Of a stretch of 64,000 bases of DNA, positions 34,793 through 43,430 are shown piece by piece (the first letter of the stretch is position 1; each line of letters opens with the position of its first letter). A program made the translations under genes and the position numbers. This DNA is from Micromonospora_I sp040659735 (GTDB taxonomy: Bacteria; Actinomycetota; Actinomycetes; Mycobacteriales; Micromonosporaceae): contig NZ_JBFANZ010000027.1 of the NCBI RefSeq assembly GCF_040659735.1, forward strand, positions 7,244-71,243, in the 5' to 3' direction. The notes under the pieces are model-generated. The model had not been told where the DNA came from and ran no database searches. It saw only the letters and a list, made by a program, of their open reading frames with translations.

Positions 34793-36274
34793 ATGCGCTG
34801 GCCCCACCGGGCGTCGCCGGCCGTCCTGGTCCATGCCGGATTCCTCATCGTGGCCGTCGCTGCGACCGTCTCGTACGCCCTGGCCGACGCCTCCGGTCGC
34901 ACCGTGGTGTACGCGCTGGTGACGGCGGTACCCATCATCACCTTCCTGACCGCGCTCCGCGCGGGTCACCTGCCGGACCGGCGGCCGTGGCGCATCGCCA
35001 TCGGCGGCCTCATCCTGCTCGCGTTGAGCAACCTGATCTGGCCGACGTGGATCACCGACCATCAGCTCGGCCGGGCCGAGGCGGCGCCGGCCGACCTCAT
35101 GGTCGCGACGGCCCACCTGCTGCTCCTGTTGGGCAGCGGCGCCGCGCTGCGCCGCCATGCGACCAATGACCTCGGCGGCATCATGGACGCCGCCATGATC
35201 GGCCTGTGCAGCGGAGGCCCGCTGTGGGAATGGCTGATCCGGCCGTACCTGGCGGAGGAGGCCTCCCCGCTGGGACAGGTCCTGCTCCTGCTCGACCTGC
35301 TCATTTTGAGCGCCGTGGTCGGTGTCCTCGTACGGATCGGACTGACGGCGAAAAAGGCCCGGGGCCCGATCGCCTACATGCTCCTCTGCGTGGTCCTGAC
35401 CCTGTCCGCGATCGGGTTGGCCGTCCTGACGGTGCACGACGCCGCGTTGTGGACAGCCGAGTTGATGATGCTGGCGTATCTCACCCTGGCCGCGGCCCCG
35501 GTACACCCGTCGGCCCCGTACTGCACCGTGCCGCAACCCGCCGCGACCCGCGCCGCCGGCCACCCCCGGCTCGCCTGGCTCGGCGCCGCGCTCTGCGTCA
35601 ATCCCCTGATCGCGGCGGTGCAGACGCTCGACGGCAGCGGCGGCCAGAGCCTGCTGCTCCCGGTCGGCACGCTGATGGTCGTTCCCCTGGTGCTGCTGCG
35701 CTTCCGCCAACTTTCCGCGCAACGGGACGAGGCCGAGCGGACACTGGCCCACCACGCGAGCCACGACGAACTGACCGGTCTGTACAACCGGCGGCAGATC
35801 GTCCGGGAGATCGATCTCGCCCTGGAGCAGGTGGGCCGTGGCGAGCTCGACGGAATAGCCGTGCTCCTGTGCGACCTCGACGGCTTCAAGCCCATCAACG
35901 ACCGGCTGGGACATCAGACCGGCGACATCGTCCTGCAGGCCGTGGCGTCCCGCCTCGCCGGGTGCGTGCGCCACGACGACGTGGTCGGCAGGCTGGGCGG
36001 CGACGAGTTTCTGATCCTCTGCCGGGGCGAACCGGAGCGCGCGCTGCCCGAGCTGCGGCACCGGATCGCAACGGTACTGGAAGCGCCGGTGCAGCTACCC
36101 GGCACCGTGGTCAGCGTCGGGGTCACGATGGGCGGCGCGGTCGCGGGTCCCGGCAGCGCCCTCGACCGGGACACCTTGATCGGGCTGGCCGATGCCACGA
36201 TGTACGCGGGCAAGGCCCAGCGGCGGCCCACCGGCATGGCCCCATCGGGCGATCAGATCGTGGAGACGTGGTGA
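34793..36274 (+). CDS. Membrane diguanylate cyclase (GGDEF)
   Basis: A 493-residue protein with about nine to ten membrane helices (residues 8-305) that form an uncharacterised sensor module, then a GGDEF domain. The active-site GGDEF is at 402-406 and an inhibitory RxxD (RHDD) sits five residues earlier, so it should make cyclic di-GMP from two GTP and be product-inhibited. ASHDELTGLYNRRQ opens the domain. The ATG at 34793 follows GAGAGGAG. A sigma-28 promoter puts it in the motility regulon (inferred). A paralogue with the same membrane architecture is at 47602-49101. Confidence 0.9.
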   Translation: MRWPHRASPAVLVHAGFLIVAVAATVSYALADASGRTVVYALVTAVPIITFLTALRAGHLPDRRPWRIAIGGLILLALSNLIWPTWITDHQLGRAEAAPADLMVATAHLLLLLGSGAALRRHATNDLGGIMDAAMIGLCSGGPLWEWLIRPYLAEEASPLGQVLLLLDLLILSAVVGVLVRIGLTAKKARGPIAYMLLCVVLTLSAIGLAVLTVHDAALWTAELMMLAYLTLAAAPVHPSAPYCTVPQPAATRAAGHPRLAWLGAALCVNPLIAAVQTLDGSGGQSLLLPVGTLMVVPLVLLRFRQLSAQRDEAERTLAHHASHDELTGLYNRRQIVREIDLALEQVGRGELDGIAVLLCDLDGFKPINDRLGHQTGDIVLQAVASRLAGCVRHDDVVGRLGGDEFLILCRGEPERALPELRHRIATVLEAPVQLPGTVVSVGVTMGGAVAGPGSALDRDTLIGLADATMYAGKAQRRPTGMAPSGDQIVETW

Positions 36275-36382
36275 TCGGCCGCCGCGCGACGCGCAGCACG
36301 CACACCGTGCGGTGATCGCGACGGAACGCCGTTTAGCGGCGCACCTTCAGGGTACGGGTCGCGGCGGTCGGATCCGAGAGGC

Positions 36383-36709
36383 TTAGCGGGCGCCGACCGG
36401 CGCGGTCGCCGGCTTCCGGGGGGCGTCGTCGTCGGGAGCGAACGGGGTGCGCAGCCGGCTCATCGCCGCCGAACTCACGTCGACGGCAGGCTGCTCATCC
36501 GAGGGCGAATCGACGCTCGGCCCCGCGCGGAATGGACTCGAGTCATGCGCGGTTACATCAGTCAACAACTGCTCCAAAGTTTGCGCGCCAATGCGCGGCT
36601 CACCGCCCGCACATGCGGGCCGGGTGCGGAAAGCGAGCGGGGTGGATCCGGCCGCTCGCGGGGGCGGCATTGCGCTCCGCGCGCCAACCCTAACGCCAAA
36701 AACCGCCAT
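36383..36709 (-). CDS. Possible hypothetical protein (low confidence)
   Basis: A 108-codon open frame. Its last 65 codons (from about TLEQLLTDVTAHDSS onward) have rising G/C preference at third positions and an acidic, Pro-rich composition ending ATAPVGAR; the front part looks non-coding, so the true start is probably internal. No domain is recognised. It fills most of the gap between the diguanylate cyclase and helicase genes, in convergent orientation to the former. It may be a fragment. Confidence 0.25.
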   Translation of the reverse strand: MAVFGVRVGARSAMPPPRAAGSTPLAFRTRPACAGGEPRIGAQTLEQLLTDVTAHDSSPFRAGPSVDSPSDEQPAVDVSSAAMSRLRTPFAPDDDAPRKPATAPVGAR

Positions 36710-36858
36710 AGTGTACGTCCTGGGCCCGAGTCCGGGTAGAATCGATCAAGAAGGCCGCCGGTTCCCACCACGGCCTGCGTCTGACGTCGACCACCACGCG
36801 CCGCGACCGATCGGTCAGCGCCGTGCAGGGCGACCCCTTCCACGTTCGGAGACCCTCC
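36710..36858 (+). promoter_or_regulatory. Helicase upstream region with -10-like TAGAAT
   Basis: A TAGAAT hexamer lies at 36736-36741, about 118 bases before the helicase start, implying a long untranslated leader. The -35 is not convincing. Confidence 0.3.
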
Positions 36859-38307
36859 ATGGCGGCACGCCGCCCCAGCAACACACCCCTTGCCATCCCC
36901 ACCTCCTTCGCCGAACTCGGCGTGCCCGGCCGCCTGGTCGCCGCGCTCGACAAGGCCGGCATCAGCACGCCGTTCCCGATCCAGGCCGCGACGCTCCCGG
37001 ACTCACTCGCCGGGCGCGACGTGCTCGGTCGGGGCCGGACGGGATCGGGCAAGACGTACGCGTTCGCGCTTCCGGTCCTCGCCCGGCTCTCGGCCGCATC
37101 GTCGCCGCGGCAGCCCGGGCGCCCGCGCTCGCTCATCCTGGCGCCCACCCGCGAGCTGGCGACCCAGATCGAAGCGACGATCGCGCCGCTGGCCGCCGCC
37201 CTGTCGCTGCGCACCCTGACGATCTTCGGCGGGGTGAGCGCGCGGCCCCAGATGAGCGCGCTCCGTGCCGGCGTCGACATCCTCATCGCCTGCCCCGGTC
37301 GGCTCGCCGACCACGTGTCGACCGGCCACGCGATCCTCGACGCCGTCGAGATCACCGTGCTCGACGAGGCCGACCACATGGCCGACCTGGGCTTCCTGCC
37401 GGTCGTCCGACGACTCCTGGACAAGACCCCGGCCCGCTCGCAGCGGCTGCTCTTCTCCGCGACCCTCGACGCCGGCGTCGACGTCCTCGTGCGGCGCTAC
37501 CTCTCCAACCCGGTCACCCACAGCGTCGACTCCGCCGCGTCCCCGGTCGCCGCGATGACCCACCACGTGCTCCAGGTGCGTCACGACGACCGGCTACCCG
37601 TCCTGATCGACCTGGCGGCCGCCCCTGGTCGCACGCTCGTGTTCACCCGCACCAAGAGGGGCGCGAAGAAGTTGACCAGCCAACTGGTCGCTTCGGGCGT
37701 GCCGGCGGTCGAACTGCACGGCAACCTGGCGCAGAACGCCCGTACCCGCAACCTGGCGGCGTTCTCCACCGGCGACGCCCGGACGCTGGTCGCCACCGAC
37801 ATCGCGGCGCGAGGTATCCACGTCGACGATGTGACTCTCGTGATCCACGCCGACCCGCCCGCCGAGCACAAGGCCTACCTGCACCGCTCGGGGCGGACCG
37901 CTCGCGCCGGCGCGAGCGGCACGGTCGTCACCTTGATGACCGACGACCAGGTCAACGACGTGCGTGACCTCACCCGCCAGGCCGGCATCAAGCCGACGGT
38001 CACGCGGCTGGGGCCGGGCGACTCGCTGCTCACCGAGCTCGCCCCGGGCGAGCGCCTCTTCGTGGCGCCTCCGGTGACAACGGCGGCGCCGGACAACGGA
38101 CGGGACCGCAGCGCCCCCGGGCGTACGGGGCACCGCACCACCACGAGCGGGACGACCCCCGGCACGCGCGGGTCAGCGTCCGGCGCCTCCCGCGGAAGAG
38201 GCTCGGAAGGTCGCCGGGCGGGTGTCGCGGAAACCCCGTCGGCGCCACGCAGCGCGGCGGCGTTCTCCTCCGGCACCCGGGTCGGCAGCCGACGCGGTCA
38301 GCGCTGA
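36859..38307 (+). CDS. DEAD-box RNA helicase
   Basis: A 482-residue ATP-dependent RNA helicase. Q-motif region FPIQAATLP, motif I GRGRTGSGKT, Ia APTREL, Ib ACPGR (usual TPGR), motif II DEAD at 169-172, III SAT, IV LVFTRTKRGA, V ATDIAARGIH and VI HRSGRTARA are all present. After about residue 395 comes a low-complexity tail rich in Gly, Arg, Ser and Thr, a common RNA-binding extension. The ATG at 36859 has GGAGA upstream. The cold-shock protein gene lies next, so the pair probably serves RNA unfolding at low temperature. Confidence 0.92.
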   Translation: MAARRPSNTPLAIPTSFAELGVPGRLVAALDKAGISTPFPIQAATLPDSLAGRDVLGRGRTGSGKTYAFALPVLARLSAASSPRQPGRPRSLILAPTRELATQIEATIAPLAAALSLRTLTIFGGVSARPQMSALRAGVDILIACPGRLADHVSTGHAILDAVEITVLDEADHMADLGFLPVVRRLLDKTPARSQRLLFSATLDAGVDVLVRRYLSNPVTHSVDSAASPVAAMTHHVLQVRHDDRLPVLIDLAAAPGRTLVFTRTKRGAKKLTSQLVASGVPAVELHGNLAQNARTRNLAAFSTGDARTLVATDIAARGIHVDDVTLVIHADPPAEHKAYLHRSGRTARAGASGTVVTLMTDDQVNDVRDLTRQAGIKPTVTRLGPGDSLLTELAPGERLFVAPPVTTAAPDNGRDRSAPGRTGHRTTTSGTTPGTRGSASGASRGRGSEGRRAGVAETPSAPRSAAAFSSGTRVGSRRGQR

Positions 38308-38376
38308 CACCACGCGGGCCGCGCGCCCGTGTTAGCCTGACCGGGTCAAAAGCTTTGGTTTGTCGCATACTTTGCC

Positions 38377-38414
38377 AGCGCCTGGTGGGTATCTAACCCG
38401 CCAGGCGCTTTTTG
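38377..38414 (+). terminator. Intrinsic terminator between helicase and cold-shock genes
   Basis: Stem arms 38377-38390 and 38396-38409 (AGCGCCTGGTGGGT with one G-T wobble) around a 5-base loop, followed by TTTTT. It is one of the few classical Rho-independent terminators here. A CATACT hexamer just before it could be a promoter for the cold-shock gene, which would make the hairpin an attenuator. Confidence 0.8.
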
Positions 38415-38494
38415 TTCTGCCGGTTCCTCCGGACGAGCAGCGGCGACAACCAGGGGTCCATACGGGGCCCCATCAGCTACTCAGAGGAGAAGAC

Positions 38495-38698
38495 ATGGCA
38501 CTCGGCACCGTCAAGTGGTTCAACGCGGACAAGGGTTTCGGCTTCATCACACAGGATGACGGCGGGGCTGACGTCTTCGCCCACTTCTCCGCCATCTCAT
38601 CGAGCGGGTACCGCAGCCTCGACGAGAACCAGCGCGTCGAGTTCGACGTCGAGCAGGGCCAGAAGGGCCTCCAGGCCGCCAACATCCGCCCGGTCTGA
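38495..38698 (+). CDS. cspA: Cold-shock protein (CspA family)
   Basis: A 67-residue single OB-fold RNA chaperone. It starts MALGTVKWFNADKGFGFI, contains the RNP1 motif (KGFGFI) and RNP2 motif (DVFAHF), and ends QKGLQAANIRPV, the full family length. It binds single-stranded RNA and DNA and melts secondary structure. The ATG at 38495 has AGAGGAG upstream, with a leader of at least 80 bases after the preceding terminator. Confidence 0.96.
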   Translation: MALGTVKWFNADKGFGFITQDDGGADVFAHFSAISSSGYRSLDENQRVEFDVEQGQKGLQAANIRPV

Positions 38699-38748
38699 CG
38701 TTGACTCCGCCAAGCCGTGGCGACGAGGCCTCGCCCGTCGCCACGGCG

Positions 38749-39624
38749 ATGGCCGAGACAACGACCCGGCGAACACCGGTCCCGTCCGACGGCGCGGTCC
38801 CCGGCCTCGAACCGCTGGTGTTGTACGCGCTCTCCGCCCTCGGAAGCGCCCCCGATATCGCGAGCCTGGACCGGCTCCGGCTGACTCCGGTGCCGCTGGT
38901 GCCGGAGGTGCGACTGGTCCTCGCGGAGGACGCGATCGTCCTGTGGGCCCGGCTCGAAGCCGCGGCCGGGCACGTCCTTCCCGCGCCGTACTGGGCGTCG
39001 GCCTGGACCGGCGGGCAGGCGCTGGCGCGGTACATCCTCGATCACCCGGACACCGTCACCGGTCGCCACGTCCTCGACGTCGCCTCCGGCTCCGGACTGG
39101 TCGCCATCGCCGCGGCGATCGCCGGCGCCGCCACGGTCACCGCCAACGACATCGATCCCTACTCGGTCGCGGCGATCAACGCCAACGCCGACGCCAACGG
39201 CGTCGACCTGATCGTGTCGTCGAGCGACCTGCTCGACGGAGACGGTGCCGGCGTGGATGTGGTGTTGGCCGGCGACGCGCTCTACCACCCGTCCGTGGCG
39301 ACCCGGATGCTGCCGTTCCTCGCCCGCGTCGCGGCGAAGGGTGGTCGGGTCCTCGTCGGCGATCCGGACCGGGGCCACCTGCCCCATGACTGGCTCGAGC
39401 CGGTCGCGACCTACCAGGTGCCGCTGAGTAGCGCTCCGGAAGACGCGCAGCACCACCTGACGAGCGTGCTCAAACCACGACGCGACCAGGTGGACGACCG
39501 GCGCGGCCGGACGACACGGCCACGGCGTCGTACGCCGGACAACTCTGCCGGGCGCGGCGGGGACAGGGTGCAAGGGCACACGCGTGGGTACGTTGTCGTT
39601 GGGCGCCCCGAGGACCGACCGTGA
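38749..39624 (+). CDS. Class I SAM-dependent methyltransferase
   Basis: A 291-residue protein. The start of the fold, LRLTPVPLVPEVRLVLAEDA, and YWASAWTGGQALARYI resemble the NNT1/ETFB-lysine-methyltransferase-like group. Motif I is VLDVASGSGLVAIAA and an acidic D ends strand two in VTANDIDPYS. About 50 residues at the C-terminus (rich in Arg, Asp and Gly, after LTSVLKPRRDQ) go beyond the usual family end and may result from a late frameshift. The start is uncertain: ATG at 38749 or TTG at 38701, three bases after the csp stop. Substrate is unknown. Confidence 0.75.
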   Translation: MAETTTRRTPVPSDGAVPGLEPLVLYALSALGSAPDIASLDRLRLTPVPLVPEVRLVLAEDAIVLWARLEAAAGHVLPAPYWASAWTGGQALARYILDHPDTVTGRHVLDVASGSGLVAIAAAIAGAATVTANDIDPYSVAAINANADANGVDLIVSSSDLLDGDGAGVDVVLAGDALYHPSVATRMLPFLARVAAKGGRVLVGDPDRGHLPHDWLEPVATYQVPLSSAPEDAQHHLTSVLKPRRDQVDDRRGRTTRPRRRTPDNSAGRGGDRVQGHTRGYVVVGRPEDRP

Positions 39625-39797
39625 CGACCGCGTTTCGCGCCGCCGGCTTCCGGCAGCCGACAAACTAGACGCATCGCGCTGACCGCTCAGCGTTTCCCCC
39701 GTCGGCGCCGTTCAGCGACGCGTCCAACGGCGCGCGGCACCGCCGCGACGGGCCCGGCCGCATCGGAGATCGCACGCGAAGAGAACGGACATAGAAG

Positions 39798-39968
39798 ATG
39801 AAGATCGACAAAAGTAAGATCGTTGAGGCTCTGCGCCAGCGCGGCCAGCACAGCCGGGCGGATTGGGCCGAGCGGGAGCTGCCCGAGCGCATTGACACCG
39901 CCCAGCACTCGGGCATCCTCGCCACCCTCAATCTCAATCCGGCCGAGTTCGCCGACTCGCCGGCGTGA
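39798..39968 (+). CDS. Small conserved-looking hypothetical protein
   Basis: A 56-residue protein, MKIDKSKIVEALRQRGQH then SRADWAERELPERIDTAQHS and a short tail. The helix-rich, charged sequence and third-position G/C bias mark it as genuine, and small proteins of this pattern (KIVE.LR.RG, ELPE.ID) are familiar in Micromonosporaceae. No function is known. ATG at 39798 with a weak AGAAG ribosome-binding site. It sits alone between the methyltransferase and the convergent amidohydrolase gene. Confidence 0.7.
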   Translation: MKIDKSKIVEALRQRGQHSRADWAERELPERIDTAQHSGILATLNLNPAEFADSPA

Positions 39969-40043
39969 CCACGCTGTCGCCGAGACCTCCGTCGGGTTGA
40001 CCCTGGTTCCGCACCGGACCCGCGCCCGGCTCGCGGCGGACGC

Positions 40044-43000
40044 TCAGCCCTCGCAGCAGACGCGGCGCAGCCACTCCGGTTCGTGCCACCAGTGCTCGCC
40101 GTCGTGCGCGTGCGCGGCGGCCGCGGTCAACGGTGCCGGGCCGACGGCCGTGACGGACGGTCGCGGCGCGTCCGCCGCGTGCGCGGACGAGAACGGCTCC
40201 AGCAGCTCGTCGACCGTCCAGAGCCGGCCGCCCACCATCACCTGCGCGACGTCGGCGGCCGCCCGGATGTCGCTCAGTGGGTTGCCCCGGACGAAGGCCA
40301 GGTCCGCCTGCGCCCCCGGCGCGACAACGCCGAGCTTGCCGGCCAGATTGAGCCAGCGCGCGGGGTTGGCGGTCGCGGTGACCAACGCCTCGTACGGTGT
40401 GAAACCGCCCGCGACCATCGACCGCAGGTTGGCGTGCAGCGACACCGCGACGTTGTCCAGCGGCGCGTCGGTGCCGGCGATCACCAGGCCGCCGCCGCGG
40501 TGAATCCGCAGCACCATGTCCACGTTGCCGGCGAGCAGCGCCCGGGTGGTCTCACCGGCCGGCCCCGACGCCGCCGCCACCTCGCTGCGCAGCATCGCCT
40601 GTTCCCAGGCGGGGAAGAGCGCCGTCGTGCGTCGATCCGTCAGCAGCGACGGATCGTCGACGTGCGCCATGGTCGAGTTGAACAGCGTCGGCGTCACCGA
40701 CATGCCGGAGCGGGTGAAGAGCGTGACGACGTCGGCGTAGGCGCGGCCCAGCCGACTCACGGTGTGCGAGTAGCCGAGCCGGTTGGTCGCGCCGGTGTGC
40801 TCCATCCCGTCCATGCCGAGGTGCTCCGCGGGGTACAGGTAGTGCGAGGACAACTGCAACCCGAGCCGGTGCACGGCGGCGACCACCCGACGCTGCAACT
40901 CGACCGGGAGCCGCACGTACGTCTTCACCAGGTCGTAGGCGAGCCCCTCCACCCGGTCGAGCTCCCGCCCGAGCTGCTCGACCGAGAGGGTCGGGCGCAT
41001 GAAGTTGTAGAACACCCGGGATCCGTCGATCGCCTCGCCGGTGGCGAAGTAGCGCGGGCCGACCAGTGCGCCGGCCGCGAGCGCCTCACGGGTCTCCTGC
41101 ATCTGGTAGACGGGGTCGCCCGGTGAGCGCGTCGAGGTGATGCCGTAGCTCAGCCAGAGCGGACCCTGCCGGCTCCCCCACGCGCGACCGCGCAGATGCC
41201 AGTGGTTGTGCGCGTCGATCAGGCCGGGCATCACGGTCAGCTCGGAGGCGTCCACGTTGACCCGCCCGCCGCGGTGCGGACGGATCTGCGCGATCGTCGA
41301 ACCCTCCAGGACGAGTTCCACATCGCGACGCAGCGTGGTCGAGCGACCGTCCCACACCGCGCCGGCGTGGATGGTCACGTGCTCACGGACCTGGGCCCGC
41401 CGCCAGCTCAGGTCGAGCCGGATCGTCTGAGGCCGGGAACCGGCCAGGTCGGTACGGCGCAGCCGGCCGTTGCTCAGGTAGAGCAGGGTGCGCGCGTCCT
41501 GCCACACGGGTGAGTCGGTGACCTCGGACGTGACCGCCCGTGGCTCGCCGGTGAACCGTCCGGCCCGGTCGACGGGGACGACGTGGAGCAGGCTCTCGAC
41601 GACGAAGGCGAGATGGCTGCCGTCCGGGGAGAAGACGGGGCCGTCGTCGCCGCGGGTCGACAGCGACCGGGACGGCATCGGTTCGACGTACTCGAGTTCG
41701 GCGGAGGCGACGTCGACGTACAGCAGCTGGCTGGTGCCCTCGCGGAACCGCTTCGAGACGGGCTTCACCGCGGCGAGCACGAGGGTCCGGCCGTCGGGCG
41801 ACCAGCTGACCCGGCCGGGCTGGAACAACGTCGGTGTCACCTGGCGGACCTGCCCGGACCGCAGATCGAGCACCCAGGCGGTGCCGTCCTGGTCCTGGTA
41901 GGCGACCCGGTTTCCGTCCGGCGAGAACCGCGGCGCGGTCTGCGCGCCCGGAAGTCCGCTCAACCGTCGGTCCGCTCCGGTGCGCAGGTCACGCAGCCAC
42001 AGGTCGGCCGTGCCGGCACGGTCGCTCGCGTAGAGCAGACTGCGGCCGTCCGGGGAGAAGTCGGGGTCGGAGTTGAAGTAGCCGTCGGCGACCAGTCGCC
42101 GCGGCCGGGACCGGGCGGTCGGGTCGGCGAGCCAGAGTGCGTTCAGCGCGCGGAACGCCAACTGCCGCCCGTCCCGCGACACGGTCGGGCTCGCGATGCC
42201 CAGCACCGGACGGGGCCCGGTCGACTCGATGTCGGGCTTGCGCGGACGCGGACGCCGCGAAGTGACCGGCACGATCGCGGCGAACGGCACCGGACTGCCG
42301 GTGCCGCCGAGGCGCTGACGCACGATCGTGCCGTCCGCGGTGTAGTAGAGCTCGGTCTCGGACGCCCAGGCGGGCGGGAGCGCGAAGACGTCCTTCCCCA
42401 CGGTGACCGTCCTGTCGCCGACGATCAGATCGCAGCGGGGGCCGGCCAGCCGTACGTAGGCGAGGGTCGACGTCTGCGGCGAGTACGCCGGCCCGTAGAC
42501 GGTGGCGCCGGTCTGCGCCGGGACCAGGGTGCGGCGTTGGCCGGTGGCGAGGTCGACCTCGTCGATGGAGGTCGCGTCGACGGTGAACGCGACCCGCCGA
42601 CCGTCGGCCGACACGGTGGGCTCGGCCTCTTCCGCGGCCGCGTCCGTGACCGCCGTGATGGCCCCCGTGCGCAGGTCCAGACGGTGGATCCCGTAGCTGC
42701 CGGTGCCGCCGCGATCCGAGGAGAACACCAGGCCGCGCCCGTCGGGGGTGAAGTGCGGCTCGCGGTGGTCGTACCGGCCCGAGGTGAGCTGCCGGAGGCC
42801 CGACCCGTCCGGTCGGATCGCCCAGAGGTGGTAGTTGCCGTCCCGGTAGGACTGGAACACGATGTCGCTGCCGTCGGGCGACCAGCGTGGTCGCGTCGCA
42901 TCCTGCAGGTCGTCGGTGAGTCGGCGGGCGTCGCCGCCACGGGCGTCGAGCACCCAGATAGCGGTGACCAGGTCGAGGACCAGTCGCCGGCCGTCCGGCG

Positions 43001-43202
43001 ACACCGCCACCATCATGTTCGTGCCCTCGGTGAGCTCCGCGGAGCCCGACGGGGCGGAAGCCTGCGCCGCGCCGGCGCGCTGCGCGCCGACGGTCAGGCC
43101 GGTGCCGGCGGCCAGCCCGCCGAGCTGGAGCGCCCGGCGGCGGGTGAGGCTCCACGGGGCGGGATTCTCTGCCGTGCTGCGGAAATCATCGCTGTCACGC
43201 AT
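40044..43202 (-). CDS. Tat-exported beta-propeller/amidohydrolase fusion
   Basis: A 1052-residue protein. The N-terminal TRRRALQLGG motif plus hydrophobic segment is a twin-arginine signal. Residues about 55-640 form TolB-like propeller blades with repeated SPDG motifs (RWSPDGSDIVFQ, HFTPDGRGLVFS, DFSPDGRSLLYAS, SWSPDGRTLVLA). Residues about 650-1010 form an amidohydrolase barrel: VMPGLIDAHNHWH holds the first metal ligands, SSHYLYPAEH and the final VIAGTDAPLDN supply others. It should hydrolyse C-N bonds outside the cytoplasm, perhaps in peptides or cyclic imides; substrate unknown. The ATG at 43202 follows GGGAGG. It is divergent from a polytopic membrane protein. Confidence 0.85.
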   Translation of the reverse strand: MRDSDDFRSTAENPAPWSLTRRRALQLGGLAAGTGLTVGAQRAGAAQASAPSGSAELTEGTNMMVAVSPDGRRLVLDLVTAIWVLDARGGDARRLTDDLQDATRPRWSPDGSDIVFQSYRDGNYHLWAIRPDGSGLRQLTSGRYDHREPHFTPDGRGLVFSSDRGGTGSYGIHRLDLRTGAITAVTDAAAEEAEPTVSADGRRVAFTVDATSIDEVDLATGQRRTLVPAQTGATVYGPAYSPQTSTLAYVRLAGPRCDLIVGDRTVTVGKDVFALPPAWASETELYYTADGTIVRQRLGGTGSPVPFAAIVPVTSRRPRPRKPDIESTGPRPVLGIASPTVSRDGRQLAFRALNALWLADPTARSRPRRLVADGYFNSDPDFSPDGRSLLYASDRAGTADLWLRDLRTGADRRLSGLPGAQTAPRFSPDGNRVAYQDQDGTAWVLDLRSGQVRQVTPTLFQPGRVSWSPDGRTLVLAAVKPVSKRFREGTSQLLYVDVASAELEYVEPMPSRSLSTRGDDGPVFSPDGSHLAFVVESLLHVVPVDRAGRFTGEPRAVTSEVTDSPVWQDARTLLYLSNGRLRRTDLAGSRPQTIRLDLSWRRAQVREHVTIHAGAVWDGRSTTLRRDVELVLEGSTIAQIRPHRGGRVNVDASELTVMPGLIDAHNHWHLRGRAWGSRQGPLWLSYGITSTRSPGDPVYQMQETREALAAGALVGPRYFATGEAIDGSRVFYNFMRPTLSVEQLGRELDRVEGLAYDLVKTYVRLPVELQRRVVAAVHRLGLQLSSHYLYPAEHLGMDGMEHTGATNRLGYSHTVSRLGRAYADVVTLFTRSGMSVTPTLFNSTMAHVDDPSLLTDRRTTALFPAWEQAMLRSEVAAASGPAGETTRALLAGNVDMVLRIHRGGGLVIAGTDAPLDNVAVSLHANLRSMVAGGFTPYEALVTATANPARWLNLAGKLGVVAPGAQADLAFVRGNPLSDIRAAADVAQVMVGGRLWTVDELLEPFSSAHAADAPRPSVTAVGPAPLTAAAAHAHDGEHWWHEPEWLRRVCCEG

Positions 43203-43430
43203 CGGCGCGCCTCCCAACGTCAGGGGTGGGTGCGCTCGACCCTGCCAGGAGCAGCCTCGTGTGTTGAGGTTCAGGTTCGTGGTCAGGCGATGAGCGGCAT
43301 GAACGTTGCGATGAACGGTTCGCCGGGTTCGTCCCGCTGCGCCGCACGCCCCGCGCGAAGCGGCGCGGGGCGGTGGAGCGCCGACCACTGTGGCACCATC
43401 GGCACCCGACCTGGGCACGGGGGAGCTTTC

